Program-made: the position numbers and the translations under genes
Shown: piece after piece, positions 43,701 to 51,605 of the stretch
How positions within the stretch are numbered: position 1 is the stretch's first letter
Layout: each line of letters begins with the position of its first letter
NCBI GenBank assembly: GCA_964553045.1
Contig: CAZKJG010000021.1
Location: 1 to 52,829, forward strand
Reading direction: 5' to 3'
DNA from: JAWLEP01 sp964553045
GTDB lineage: Bacteria; Fermentibacterota; Fermentibacteria; Fermentibacterales; JCC-6
DNA length: 52,829 nt
Notes under the pieces: model-generated
The model's input: only the letters and a program-made list of their open reading frames with translations
The model's database searches: none
What the model was told of the DNA's origin: nothing

Positions 43701-43767
43701 AAAGCATTCCTCCTGTGTACAGACCTCTAAGCGATGTGTCCCACAGCTGTGAGAGGAGCGGGCAGAG

Positions 43768-46011
43768 ATGTACCGTATTCTATTTGTGATACTCGCGGTG
43801 GCGGCGATAGCCGGCGCCGACGTCGTTTACAGGGCCCCGGAGCCTGTAGAGGCTGCAACCTTCCTGGGCTCCGACGGTGAGGGGGACCTGGTTCGCTTCG
43901 ACCTCCAGGCCCTCACCGCCGAGCAGGGTTTCGTAGAGGGCTACGGAAGCTGTGAGGTCCTCCGTGTTCCCGCCGCCGGCTTCCTGGCCCGGATAGGTGG
44001 TCCGGACCTTCCCGCCGTCCGCAGGATGGTCCAGGTGCCCGACTTCGGTGAGATCGACATAGAGGTGGTCTCCATGGAAACCTCGCCGCTGGGACTCTAC
44101 GACGTGGCTCCATACCAGCCTTCCCCCACCAGAAGCGGCGGTGCGCATCCATACAAGGTGGACGATGAGATCTACTCCACGCCGGAGATGTACCCCCGCA
44201 GCGCGGTGGAGCTGGAGTCGGTCCGAATCCTTCGCGACATCAGGGTTGCCTGGCTGCGTTACAGCCCGGTGCAGATAGACCCCACCACCGGCCAGGCCCG
44301 GCTGGTGACCAGCGTCACCGTCCGCGTTCTGAACCGGGGCGGTCAGGGCGAGAACGAGCTGGTGCGGGCAGCACAGGGAATCACCCGCAGCTACGAGCGC
44401 TACTACGAGGAGGTCCTGGGCTACCAGGGCGGCTCCGACTACCTCGACGGCTCCTACCTGGTAATCGCCCCCGAGGGCGCCCTGGGCTACGCCGAGGAGC
44501 TTATCAACTGGAAGCGCCAGAAAGGCTACCCGGTGGAGATAGGCCTCTACCCCGACGACACGGGCAGCAGCACCGATGACATCGACGACTACGTCGAGAA
44601 CGCCTACAACACCTGGGAGGTGCCGCCGGAGTACCTGCTGATAGTGGGAGACCACGACATAGTGCCCACCCCCAGCTACAGCGGCCATGCCGCCGACAAC
44701 CTCTACGCCGTCATCGGCTCCGGCAGCGTGCCCTCGATCCATCTGGGCCGGATCACCGGTGCTGACACCGACGACCTTCCCTACATCAGCTGGAAGATCA
44801 CCCAGTACGAGTCCGCGCCCTACGAGCCCGTCGGAAGCTGGTACGAGCACGCCATCAGCATCGGCTCCACCGACTTCAACGACCCTGAGCACTCCTGGGA
44901 GTACGCCCAGATCTTCATGGGTGCCGGCATGACGGTGGACTACTTCTGCGACGAGGGCGGCACGCCGCCCACCACCTCCAACGTCTTCAACTCAATCGAG
45001 GAGGGCAAGTCGCTCATCAGCTTCATCGGTCATGGAGGCATGACCTACTGGGCGAGTCCTCCCTGCGGCGACATAAGCGACATCCAGGGCCTCACCAACG
45101 GCCAGATGCTGCCATGGATCAACTCCATCGCCTGCTACAACGGCCAGTTCGATGGCGGATACTGCTTCGCCGAGGCCTGGCTCGGCGAGGGGACCGAGGC
45201 CGATGAGAAGGGCGCCGTGGGCATCATGGCGGCCACCACCGCCAGCCCGGTGGGCCAGACCGACTCGCTGGCCGAGTACACCTTCCGCGGCTACTTCGAG
45301 GAGGACATCTGGCACATGGGCCCGGCGGTGGACTACGGCAAGATGAAGGTGGAGGAGTTCTACGGCGGCAGCGGTGATGACAACAACAACATGCACCAGA
45401 TCTTCGGCTGCCCCGAGACCGACATCTTCACAGACACCTCGCCGCTCACCATGCTGGACGCCATCCATGACAGCGAGATAGGCGTGGGGACCTTCCAGGT
45501 GACCGTGGAGGCCGACGGCTCTCCGGTTGAGAACGCACTGGTGGGAGCGGTGCAGGACACCGTGCTTCTGGACGGCGCCTACACCGACGCTTCGGGCATT
45601 GCAAGCCTGCAGATCGACGACATACCCGGCACCGGCGAGGTTACCATCACCGCCACCTACCACAACCACCATCCCTCCATCACCACGGCGGACCCCACGC
45701 AGGGAGTCGGCGATGCGGCAACCGGTCCGCTGGGCGTGCTTCGGCTGCGGCCGGCGGCACCCAACCCCTTCGCCGCGCAGACGGCAATAGGTTTCAGCGT
45801 ACCCTCCGCGGGCCGGGTAAGCCTGCAGGTGTACGACATGAGCGGCCGGCTGGTCAGCACCGTCCACGACGGTGAGATGGCCGCCGGTGCCCACCAGATG
45901 GTCTGGGACGGCACCAACGGCGCGGGTGAGGCTGTCTCCGACGGCGTCTACCTATACAGGCTGCAGACTCCGCAGGGCACCAGGGTGCGCTCCTGCGTGG
46001 TGATGCGCTAG
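43768..46011 (+). CDS. Gingipain-like C25 cysteine protease with C-terminal sorting domain
   Basis: A 747-residue secreted protease. A signal peptide (about 1-16) is followed by a C25 propeptide (about 20-215), the catalytic domain (about 220-560) with His422 in FIGHGGMTYWA and Cys456 in NSIACYNGQFD, a beta-sandwich domain (about 570-640), and an FlgD-like Ig domain at the end (VSLQVYDMSGRLVSTVHDG, DGVYLYRLQT) of the kind used for type IX or related secretion in FCB bacteria. It is likely exported and cleaved for extracellular protein breakdown. Monocistronic, between a regulated promoter and an intrinsic terminator. Confidence 0.94.
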   Translation: MYRILFVILAVAAIAGADVVYRAPEPVEAATFLGSDGEGDLVRFDLQALTAEQGFVEGYGSCEVLRVPAAGFLARIGGPDLPAVRRMVQVPDFGEIDIEVVSMETSPLGLYDVAPYQPSPTRSGGAHPYKVDDEIYSTPEMYPRSAVELESVRILRDIRVAWLRYSPVQIDPTTGQARLVTSVTVRVLNRGGQGENELVRAAQGITRSYERYYEEVLGYQGGSDYLDGSYLVIAPEGALGYAEELINWKRQKGYPVEIGLYPDDTGSSTDDIDDYVENAYNTWEVPPEYLLIVGDHDIVPTPSYSGHAADNLYAVIGSGSVPSIHLGRITGADTDDLPYISWKITQYESAPYEPVGSWYEHAISIGSTDFNDPEHSWEYAQIFMGAGMTVDYFCDEGGTPPTTSNVFNSIEEGKSLISFIGHGGMTYWASPPCGDISDIQGLTNGQMLPWINSIACYNGQFDGGYCFAEAWLGEGTEADEKGAVGIMAATTASPVGQTDSLAEYTFRGYFEEDIWHMGPAVDYGKMKVEEFYGGSGDDNNNMHQIFGCPETDIFTDTSPLTMLDAIHDSEIGVGTFQVTVEADGSPVENALVGAVQDTVLLDGAYTDASGIASLQIDDIPGTGEVTITATYHNHHPSITTADPTQGVGDAATGPLGVLRLRPAAPNPFAAQTAIGFSVPSAGRVSLQVYDMSGRLVSTVHDGEMAAGAHQMVWDGTNGAGEAVSDGVYLYRLQTPQGTRVRSCVVMR

Positions 46012-46029
46012 TCACAGCAACGCAAGCAC

Positions 46030-46064
46030 AGAGGGCGGGGCCTCGCGGTCCCGCCCTCTTCTTG
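46030..46064 (+). terminator. Intrinsic terminator of the C25 protease gene
   Basis: AGAGGGCGGG, 10-nt loop, CCCGCCCTCT, followed by TCTTCTTG. It is the clearest Rho-independent terminator in the window, 19 nt after the stop. Confidence 0.78.
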
Positions 46065-46090
46065 ACGCCCCGATCCTCCAACCCTTAGAT
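46062..46090 (+). promoter_or_regulatory. Promoter of rpsD
   Basis: TTGACG (46062-46067) overlaps the end of the terminator; TTAGAT or TAGATT follows at 17-18 nt. Confidence 0.5.
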
Positions 46091-46097
46091 TCGTGCG

Positions 46098-46217
46098 AGC
46101 TTTCGGCCGAAGGCCGCTTTCGGTCCACCGGCCGAAGCCACGGTGCTCGTCAGCATGCGGCGACTGAATCAAGCTGTATAGTCGTCGCGCCTGGACCAGG
46201 CAGAGAAAGGAAACGAT
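46098..46217 (+). promoter_or_regulatory. Structured leader of the rpsD mRNA
   Basis: About 120 nt separate the expected transcript start from the GTG of rpsD. The region holds nested GC-rich inverted repeats around 46098-46138 (TTCGGCCGAA and CGGCCGAAGCC), a 9-bp hairpin with one G-U pair at 46157-46188 (GCGGCGACT/AGTCGTCGC) and CCTGG-A-CCAGG at 46190-46200, just before the SD AAGGAA. Protein S4 represses its own mRNA through leader structures in other bacteria, so autoregulation is a reasonable inference. Confidence 0.5.
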
Positions 46218-46832
46218 GTGAGCAGATACAGCGGACCGAGAATCAAGAAGATACGTTCCCTGGGCGTGGACCTGCCTGGGCTTACCCGGAAGACCCCCGG
46301 CAAGAGGACCAACTCGCCGGGTGAGCAGGGGGCGATGCGCCGCAGGCGGCGCTTCTCCACCTTCAGGCTGCAGCTGCAGGAGAAGCAGAAGATCCGCTAC
46401 AACTACGGCCTCTCCGAGAAGAACCTCCGTGCCTACTACAAGAAGGCCACCCGAATGAAGGGCGAGACCGGCAAGAACATGCTCCGGCTCATCGAGAGCA
46501 GGCTGGACAACGTGGTGGCCAGGGCCGGCTTCCTGCCCACCATTCCCGCCGCCCGCCAGATGGTGACCCACGGCCACTTCCAGGTGAACGGCCGCCGGGT
46601 GAACATACCCTCCTACAGCGTGAAGGTCGGCGACGTAATCACGCTGAAGGAGAAGAGCCGCGACCTCAAGGCGATCAAGGAGAACATTGCCTCCGGAAGC
46701 GGCATAGGTGTGCCCGACTTCCTGGACGTGGCCCCCAAGGCCCGCAAGATCACCATGAAGTCGCTGCCCGCCCGCGACGACGTCCCCATCGAGGTGGACG
46801 AGCGCATGGTGGTCGAGTTCTACTCCAAGTAG
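46218..46832 (+). CDS. rpsD: 30S ribosomal protein uS4
   Basis: A 204-residue S4 of the zinc-free type (no N-terminal CxxC cluster). SGPRIKKIRSLG, SEKNLRAYYKKA and the S4 RNA-binding domain (ESRLDNVVARAGFLPTIPAARQMVTHGHFQVNGRRV) are diagnostic. It binds 16S rRNA early in 30S assembly. Unlike in many bacteria it is not beside rpsM, rpsK or rpoA. Start GTG at 46218 with AAGGAA upstream. The transposase element begins 4 nt after its stop. Confidence 0.97.
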   Translation: MSRYSGPRIKKIRSLGVDLPGLTRKTPGKRTNSPGEQGAMRRRRRFSTFRLQLQEKQKIRYNYGLSEKNLRAYYKKATRMKGETGKNMLRLIESRLDNVVARAGFLPTIPAARQMVTHGHFQVNGRRVNIPSYSVKVGDVITLKEKSRDLKAIKENIASGSGIGVPDFLDVAPKARKITMKSLPARDDVPIEVDERMVVEFYSK

Positions 46833-46836
46833 AGCA

Positions 46837-46865
46837 GTGCCTGACGTTAACTAGTTAACTAGTTT
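46837..46865 (+). repeat. Left 29-bp inverted repeat of the transposase element
   Basis: Begins GTGCCTGACG and contains the 16-nt palindrome AACTAGTTAACTAGTT (46849-46864). Stop codons occur in all three frames on both strands. The transposase stop codon (46855-46857) lies inside. Confidence 0.92.
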
Positions 46866-47817
46866 CGGGAGGTCGTTCTTCGACGGCCTCCCGTTTCCCA
46901 TCCGGCAAGAGCCTACGAAGAACGCTGCTCCGCAATACAAGCTTCTTGCCCTTGACAAGAGCCTTGCTCGCACCCGCACGCGATATGCCCAGATTCCTGG
47001 CAACAGCGGCTGAGCTCATACCGTTCTGAACCATCAGGAATGTCAGGGCGGCTCTGGCATTCGCCAGCTTATCAGGTGTCCTGCCTTTGGAATGGCCTCT
47101 TTCGAAAGAGACATCAAAGAATTTCCCGACGGCCTGCTGTGTGATGGCGTACAGCTCATCCATGGGAGGCTTGTCGGTTTCACTGTCGGCCGACGCATCT
47201 TCGGAGTCTCTATATGCGAACTCCATGAGGAAACCGGTTTCGTCCGTCTGCATACCACCCTGGGTGCTTGCCCGGAGGATTTGCGTCCGGTAGTTGGCCA
47301 GCTGCATGTCCGGATTTGCCCCGAAGTAGCTGAGAAGCCCGGCCAGATCGTGCCAGGCGTGGGCGTTGCCGCTCATCACCGACCTGTGTCCAGACCAGGG
47401 ATACAGCTCCAGCTCTTCGATTCTCTCTACTAAGCCCGATCTAAGAGGATTGAGATGTATGTACGTTACCAGCCTGTACAGGTAAGACTCGCTCTCCACC
47501 AGCTTGGCGCGATGGCGTCCCTGGAAGAGATGGCCCTGGCGGTCGTACTTGTTGTTGAAACTGATCGAATACCCGGTGAGAAGCCGTTGCATGAAATGGG
47601 TGAGGGTAACCGATCCTGTCCTGTAAAGCATATGGAAGTGGTTGGGCATCAGTGCCCATGCCAGGATTCGGCTGCTGGTGCAGTTGAGTATGTCGCCTAC
47701 TCGGTGAAGGAAATTCCGCCTGTCACCGTCTGAGTGGGAAATGGGTCTCCCATTTACGCCTCTGCCGATGACATGATGCAGAGCTCCATCGTAGTCTATT
47801 CTGGCTGGACGTCCCAT
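46855..47817 (-). CDS. REP-associated tyrosine transposase (Y1/HUH type)
   Basis: A 320-residue transposase. The HUH motif is His60-Phe-His62 in ALMPNHFHMLYR, and the catalytic tyrosine is probably Tyr119 in TYIHLNPLRSGLV, the hallmark of the REP-associated (RAYT) branch; QGHLFQGRHRAKLVE is also typical. Residues 245-300 form a helix-turn-helix (AAVARNLGISRAGASKALVKG) found in one RAYT subgroup. These enzymes nick single-stranded hairpins without a metal-dependent DDE core. ATG at 47817 starts with MGRPARIDYDGALHHVIGRG, the usual N-terminus. The stop lies in the left inverted repeat. Confidence 0.93.
   Translation of the reverse strand: MGRPARIDYDGALHHVIGRGVNGRPISHSDGDRRNFLHRVGDILNCTSSRILAWALMPNHFHMLYRTGSVTLTHFMQRLLTGYSISFNNKYDRQGHLFQGRHRAKLVESESYLYRLVTYIHLNPLRSGLVERIEELELYPWSGHRSVMSGNAHAWHDLAGLLSYFGANPDMQLANYRTQILRASTQGGMQTDETGFLMEFAYRDSEDASADSETDKPPMDELYAITQQAVGKFFDVSFERGHSKGRTPDKLANARAALTFLMVQNGMSSAAVARNLGISRAGASKALVKGKKLVLRSSVLRRLLPDGKREAVEERPPETS
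46866..46893. repeat. Left inner 28-nt hairpin of the element
   Basis: CGGGAG pairs with CTCCCG, with an inner GTCG/CGAC stem and a 5-nt loop. It directly follows the left inverted repeat and encodes the transposase C-terminus. Confidence 0.7.
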
Positions 47818-47865
47818 ACAGACAGAGTGTACTTGAGAAGCTGAGGAACCGCCAGGGGTACGACA

Positions 47866-47893
47866 GGGAGGGCCCGGGATCCCGGGCCCTCCC
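47866..47893. repeat. Right inner 28-nt perfect palindrome of the element
   Basis: GGGAGGGCCCGGGA and its reverse complement with no loop bases between them. It directly abuts the right inverted repeat and mirrors the position and length of the left hairpin. Confidence 0.85.
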
Positions 47894-47922
47894 AAACTAG
47901 TTAACTAGTTAACGTCAGGCAC
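47894..47922 (-). repeat. Right 29-bp inverted repeat of the transposase element
   Basis: Exact inverted copy of 46837-46865. The glyA stop codon (47915-47917) lies inside. Confidence 0.92.
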
Positions 47923-49345
47923 CGCTCAGGTTGTCGGCGAGGATGCGGGCGTAGTCGCCGGTGGGGAAGGCGGAGTGCAGCGCCTTTGCGGTGAGCTCCA
48001 GGCTCTCCTCCAGCGGAAGCGTGTACCGCATGGTGGTGAACTTCCGGCGGTACTCGGTGACCTGGTCGCCGACGTCCTCGCCGTCACGGATGCAGCGGGC
48101 CATCAGCTCGGCCACCGGGCCGAAGTCCTCCTCGTCCATGCCGAAGCGGGTCATCTCCGAGACACCGGTGCGGATGCCGCTGGAGTAGCGGAAGCTGGTG
48201 TCGTCGGGAAGGCCCTGGTAGTTAACCACGATGTTGCTTTCCTCCAGGCGGCGGGCGATATCGGCGCCGTCGCCGTGGTCGGAGACCCGCAGGACCACCT
48301 GGTGGGTCTTCGTGTAACCGTCCTCGGGGTCGCCCTCCACCTTCAGGCCGTTGTCGGCGCAGTGCTTTGCGAAGGCCCGGGCGTTCCTAAGCACCTGGCT
48401 CTGATACTCCTCCTTGTAGGCGTTCATCTCCAGGGTGGCCACCAGCAGGCCGGTCAGGGTGGCCAGGTGGTGGTTGCTGGTGCTGCCGGGGAAGGCGCGG
48501 CTCTTGATGTCCAGCCACAACTTACGCAGCGGGGTCTTCTTGGGCATGTTGGCCACGATGACGCCGCGCTGGGGGCCGAAGTAGGTCTTGTGGGTGGAGC
48601 CGGTGACGATGTCTGCGCCCTCCTCCAGGGGGGCCTGGAAGGCTCCGTAGATGCCCAGGACGTGGGCCATGTCGTACATGATAACGGGCTTTGGGTCCCA
48701 GTCCCTGACGTGCTCGGCCAGCTCGCGTACCGGCTCGGGGTAGAGGAACATGCTCTTGCCGAAGACCACCAGTTCGGGCTTATGCTGGTCCATCAGCTCC
48801 AGCATCCTGGGGACGTTTATCCTGTAGGGGTTGTCCTCCCGGACGGGGAAGTTGACCACGTTCTCCTTGCCGGTCTCGGGGTTGATGTCCACGTAGTTGA
48901 ACAGCGCGCCCATGGGTTGGCTGGAGAGGTGGCCGCCCATAACCAGGTCGTTGTTCATCACGGCGTGGAGGCGGCGGAAGGTGCCCTTGTCGGTGGAGCG
49001 GTTTCGGAACTTGGTCACCGCCTTGAAGGCCACCTCGTTGGCCATCTGGCCGCTGACGGCGCGGAGCTCGGCGGTCTGGCAGCCGAAGTACTCCTTCATC
49101 GCGTCCTTGGCCTCCTCCTCGATGCGCTTGATGAAGTCTATGCCTTGGTAGAAGTAGATCTCATTGCCCTTCATTGTGCGGTGCTCGGCGTATCGGCCGG
49201 CGGGGTCGCATACCTCGCACGCCTTTACCAGGGGGCTGGGGGTGTTCTCGGAGGGGATGAGGTTTATGCAGCGCCTCTGGCGCCACAGGTTGTTCTCCTC
49301 TATCCTGCCGAAAAGCTCTCTCATCCTCTTCGAAAGCTCTGCCAA
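47915..49345 (-). CDS. glyA: Serine hydroxymethyltransferase family protein (divergent)
   Basis: A 476-residue PLP enzyme. INLIPSENTPSPLV, RAVSGQMANEVAF, YDMAHVLGIYG and the Schiff-base lysine in GSTHKTYFGPQRG match SHMT, which interconverts serine and glycine with tetrahydrofolate. It is longer than bacterial GlyA (about 420) and many positions differ (GYPGKRYYGG is replaced by HRTMKGNEIYFYQG), so a related aldolase activity is possible. TTG at 49345 is the start, 6 nt after AGGAG. Third gene after the antiporter and EIIA-like genes; its stop lies in the transposon repeat. Confidence 0.87.
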   Translation of the reverse strand: MAELSKRMRELFGRIEENNLWRQRRCINLIPSENTPSPLVKACEVCDPAGRYAEHRTMKGNEIYFYQGIDFIKRIEEEAKDAMKEYFGCQTAELRAVSGQMANEVAFKAVTKFRNRSTDKGTFRRLHAVMNNDLVMGGHLSSQPMGALFNYVDINPETGKENVVNFPVREDNPYRINVPRMLELMDQHKPELVVFGKSMFLYPEPVRELAEHVRDWDPKPVIMYDMAHVLGIYGAFQAPLEEGADIVTGSTHKTYFGPQRGVIVANMPKKTPLRKLWLDIKSRAFPGSTSNHHLATLTGLLVATLEMNAYKEEYQSQVLRNARAFAKHCADNGLKVEGDPEDGYTKTHQVVLRVSDHGDGADIARRLEESNIVVNYQGLPDDTSFRYSSGIRTGVSEMTRFGMDEEDFGPVAELMARCIRDGEDVGDQVTEYRRKFTTMRYTLPLEESLELTAKALHSAFPTGDYARILADNLSGA

Positions 49346-49372
49346 CTGACGCTCCTTTCCGCCTTGCCGGTG

Positions 49373-50200
49373 CTAGATGGTCTCCAGGGAGCCCCGGATC
49401 AGGTCCGGCGTCAGGACCATGACGCAGGCGCCCTTGTGGGTGCTGAGGTCTCCCGTGATCTCCTCGATTGCTCCGAGTATGTCGTCTATGCTGCTCTCCG
49501 GCACCAGGGCCATTACGGTCTTGGTCTCCGGCCTGGAGCTTCCCAGGACGTCCATGAAGCCGGCGAAGAGAGGCACCGTGGACAGAGTCTCGCCCATCAG
49601 GCTTCCCTCGTGGGTGACGGCTCCCGGAATGTCCAGCTCCAGGAAGAGCTCCATCACATCTCTATAGCTCTTTTCCTCCTGCAGGACAACCATCATCAGC
49701 TTCCTGCAGGCCTCGGCGTCGATCTTGCATGCCGCGGAGATGGACGCGTGGTACAGGAAGGCCTCCCGCAGGGCGTAGCGGCTGGCGCTGCGGACGATCT
49801 CGTAGCGAACGCGGGAGATGGAGAGGATCCTGGCCGCGGCGGCCAGCAGCCGCAGATGGGTGTCGGGGTCCGATTCAGGGCCGGCGATGCCGCAGACGAT
49901 GTGAACGCTGCGGTTGTCCATGGCCTTGAAGGGCACACCCTTGGGTGAGATGGCCAGCGCCATGGCAAAGTTGTCCATGCCCTCCACCTTGCAGTGGGGA
50001 ACTGCTATGCCGTCGCCGAACCCGGTTGAGCCCAGCCTCTCCCGGGCCAGCAGCCCCTCGGCTATACCGTCCTCCAGGTCGCCGTCCACTCGGGGAGAGG
50101 CCGCAATAAGGCGGGCTATGGTCCTGACCGCCTCCTCCTTGCTGGAGGCGGTGAAGTCCTTCTTGCAGCTCTCGACAGCCAGGAATTCGGATATCTCCAA
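49373..50200 (-). CDS. PTS EIIA-like domain protein with C-terminal PII-like domain
   Basis: A 275-residue cytoplasmic protein. Residues 1-145 are a PTS EIIA type-2 (fructose/nitrogen) domain with the phospho-acceptor His in GIAVPHCKVE; residues 165-275 resemble a PII-type signalling fold (KLMMVVLQEEKSYRDVMELFLELDIPGAVT). No other PTS components are visible, so a regulatory role is likely. TTG at 50200 follows AGGAGG by 8 nt. It lies 12 nt after the antiporter gene and probably controls it; such pairs are known in other phyla. Confidence 0.85.
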   Translation of the reverse strand: MEISEFLAVESCKKDFTASSKEEAVRTIARLIAASPRVDGDLEDGIAEGLLARERLGSTGFGDGIAVPHCKVEGMDNFAMALAISPKGVPFKAMDNRSVHIVCGIAGPESDPDTHLRLLAAAARILSISRVRYEIVRSASRYALREAFLYHASISAACKIDAEACRKLMMVVLQEEKSYRDVMELFLELDIPGAVTHEGSLMGETLSTVPLFAGFMDVLGSSRPETKTVMALVPESSIDDILGAIEEITGDLSTHKGACVMVLTPDLIRGSLETI

Positions 50201-50212
50201 TTGCACCGCCTC

Positions 50213-51454
50213 CTAAAGGGTTGCCCCGCGAACCACTGCGAACTTGGATACGGGCGGTCCTGCCAGCTCGTTTATGAATACCGAGAAGAGAACGATGCTG
50301 ACCATGGTGTGCGACAGCGCCTGCAGGGCGGGGTCGGTGCTCTGAAAGAACGGCACCGCCTGCAGGAAGAGAACAAGTCCGATGGCCACCCCGGCCTGGG
50401 GAAGCATGGCGAATCCCAGATATCTGCGGACCAGACGGTCGGAGCCGGCGATGGCCGCCCCCATGAAGACACCTCCGTACTTGCCGGCGGCCCGGGAGAT
50501 TACGAAGGCCACTCCCAGAAGGAGAACCCCGGCCTCGGTGAACACCCCCAGGGTGAGCTCGGTGCCGGCTATGGCGAAGAAGGCCGCGTAGAGCGGCGGT
50601 GAAAGGCCCTCCAGCGTGGAGAGAACCCGGTGGCTCTTTCGGGAGATGTTCGCCATCACCATCCCCGCCGTCATGCTGGACAGCAGCGGCGAGAGCCCCA
50701 GCTGGTTGGACATGGCCGAAAGCAGGCATACTATTCCCAGGGAAACGATGAATATCTCGTTGTCGCGGTTAACTTTGCGGGTAAGCAGGTGCATCAGCCA
50801 CCCGGCCGCCGCTCCCAGCCCCAGGGAGAAGGCTATCTCCCCCAGGCCGTGCAGAAGCGCCTGGCCGAGATGGGCCTCGGTGCCGCCCAGGGAGCTGCCG
50901 GCGATGGCGAAGACGGCACTGAACAGCAGGACGCAGCCGGCGTCGTCCAGGGCCACCACGCCGTAGAGGTGGTCGACGAAGGAACCCCTGGCCTTCAGGT
51001 CGCGGACCACGGCCACGGTGGCAGCAGGAGCGGTGGCCGACGCGATGGCCCCCATTATGGCGGCTGCCGCCGGCTGCATTCCCAGCGCCGACAGGGCCAG
51101 AGTCACCGCGGTGAAGGTTGCTCCGATCTGCACCAGTGTGATCAGGACAACGGGCTTGCCCACCTTGCGGATCTTTCGGAAGTTGAACTCGCTGCCGATC
51201 ACCAGTGCGATGATGGCCAGGGCTATCTCCGTCACTGAGGACAGGGCCGGCTGATGCTCTGCGTGGACCATGCCCAGACCCTCCGGACCCAGCATCAGGC
51301 CCGCCAGGATGAAGCCCGTTATCGCCGGTATGCCCACCTTCTCCGAGAGCATGCCCAGTAAGTAGCTGCCGGTGAGCAGTATGCCCAGCCCGAAGACGAT
51401 GTGGGCGTTGAACATGTCCCGCAGACCGACCAGAAACTGGATAATATCCGCCAA
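50213..51454 (-). CDS. CPA2 family cation/proton antiporter
   Basis: A 413-residue membrane protein with about 12-13 helices. ITGFILAGLMLGPEGLG, the SATAPAATVAVV crossover helix and VVALDDAGCVLLF (Asp-Asp ion site) match the NapA/KefB group, which exchanges Na+ or K+ for protons. It lacks the TrkA-N domain of Kef proteins; regulation may come from the EIIA-like protein behind it. TTG at 51454 is chosen; the open frame extends 44 codons upstream without family similarity. Confidence 0.9.
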   Translation of the reverse strand: MADIIQFLVGLRDMFNAHIVFGLGILLTGSYLLGMLSEKVGIPAITGFILAGLMLGPEGLGMVHAEHQPALSSVTEIALAIIALVIGSEFNFRKIRKVGKPVVLITLVQIGATFTAVTLALSALGMQPAAAAIMGAIASATAPAATVAVVRDLKARGSFVDHLYGVVALDDAGCVLLFSAVFAIAGSSLGGTEAHLGQALLHGLGEIAFSLGLGAAAGWLMHLLTRKVNRDNEIFIVSLGIVCLLSAMSNQLGLSPLLSSMTAGMVMANISRKSHRVLSTLEGLSPPLYAAFFAIAGTELTLGVFTEAGVLLLGVAFVISRAAGKYGGVFMGAAIAGSDRLVRRYLGFAMLPQAGVAIGLVLFLQAVPFFQSTDPALQALSHTMVSIVLFSVFINELAGPPVSKFAVVRGATL

Positions 51455-51478
51455 GGAAATTCCCTTCCGAGTTGACGG

Positions 51479-51508
51479 AGAATATGGCGAGGCCACCTGC
51501 GCGGTCAA
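51479..51508 (-). promoter_or_regulatory. Promoter of the antiporter operon
   Basis: On the minus strand TTGACC (51508-51503), 18-bp spacer, TATTCT (51484-51479), 25 nt before the antiporter TTG. Confidence 0.55.
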
Positions 51509-51605
51509 GGATGCGAAAGTCGGGAACGGCCTATATATTACATGGCTCCACGGGCCCTTTCCACGGGTTCGGACAGGACACGGCAAGAGCGCGAATGGAG
51601 GAAAG

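Larger units (their letters stand above)
46837..47922 (-). mobile_element. REP-associated Y1 transposase element with 29-bp inverted repeats
   Basis: A 1086-bp unit bounded by perfect 29-bp inverted repeats (46837-46865 and 47894-47922), each followed inward by a 28-nt hairpin, and carrying one Y1/HUH transposase gene. The identity of the repeats suggests recent arrival. It sits between rpsD and glyA, and the right repeat contains the glyA stop codon. Confidence 0.88.

Noticed and set aside
41729..43702. Long open frame antisense to the dehydrogenase and HD genes
   Set aside because: Same pattern: histidine/leucine-rich antisense frame spanning two well-supported genes.
47975..49948. Long open frame antisense to glyA and the EIIA-like gene (657 codons)
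   Set aside because: Valine/leucine/glycine-rich composition typical of antisense frames in GC-rich genes; no domain, no SD, and it runs across two real genes.
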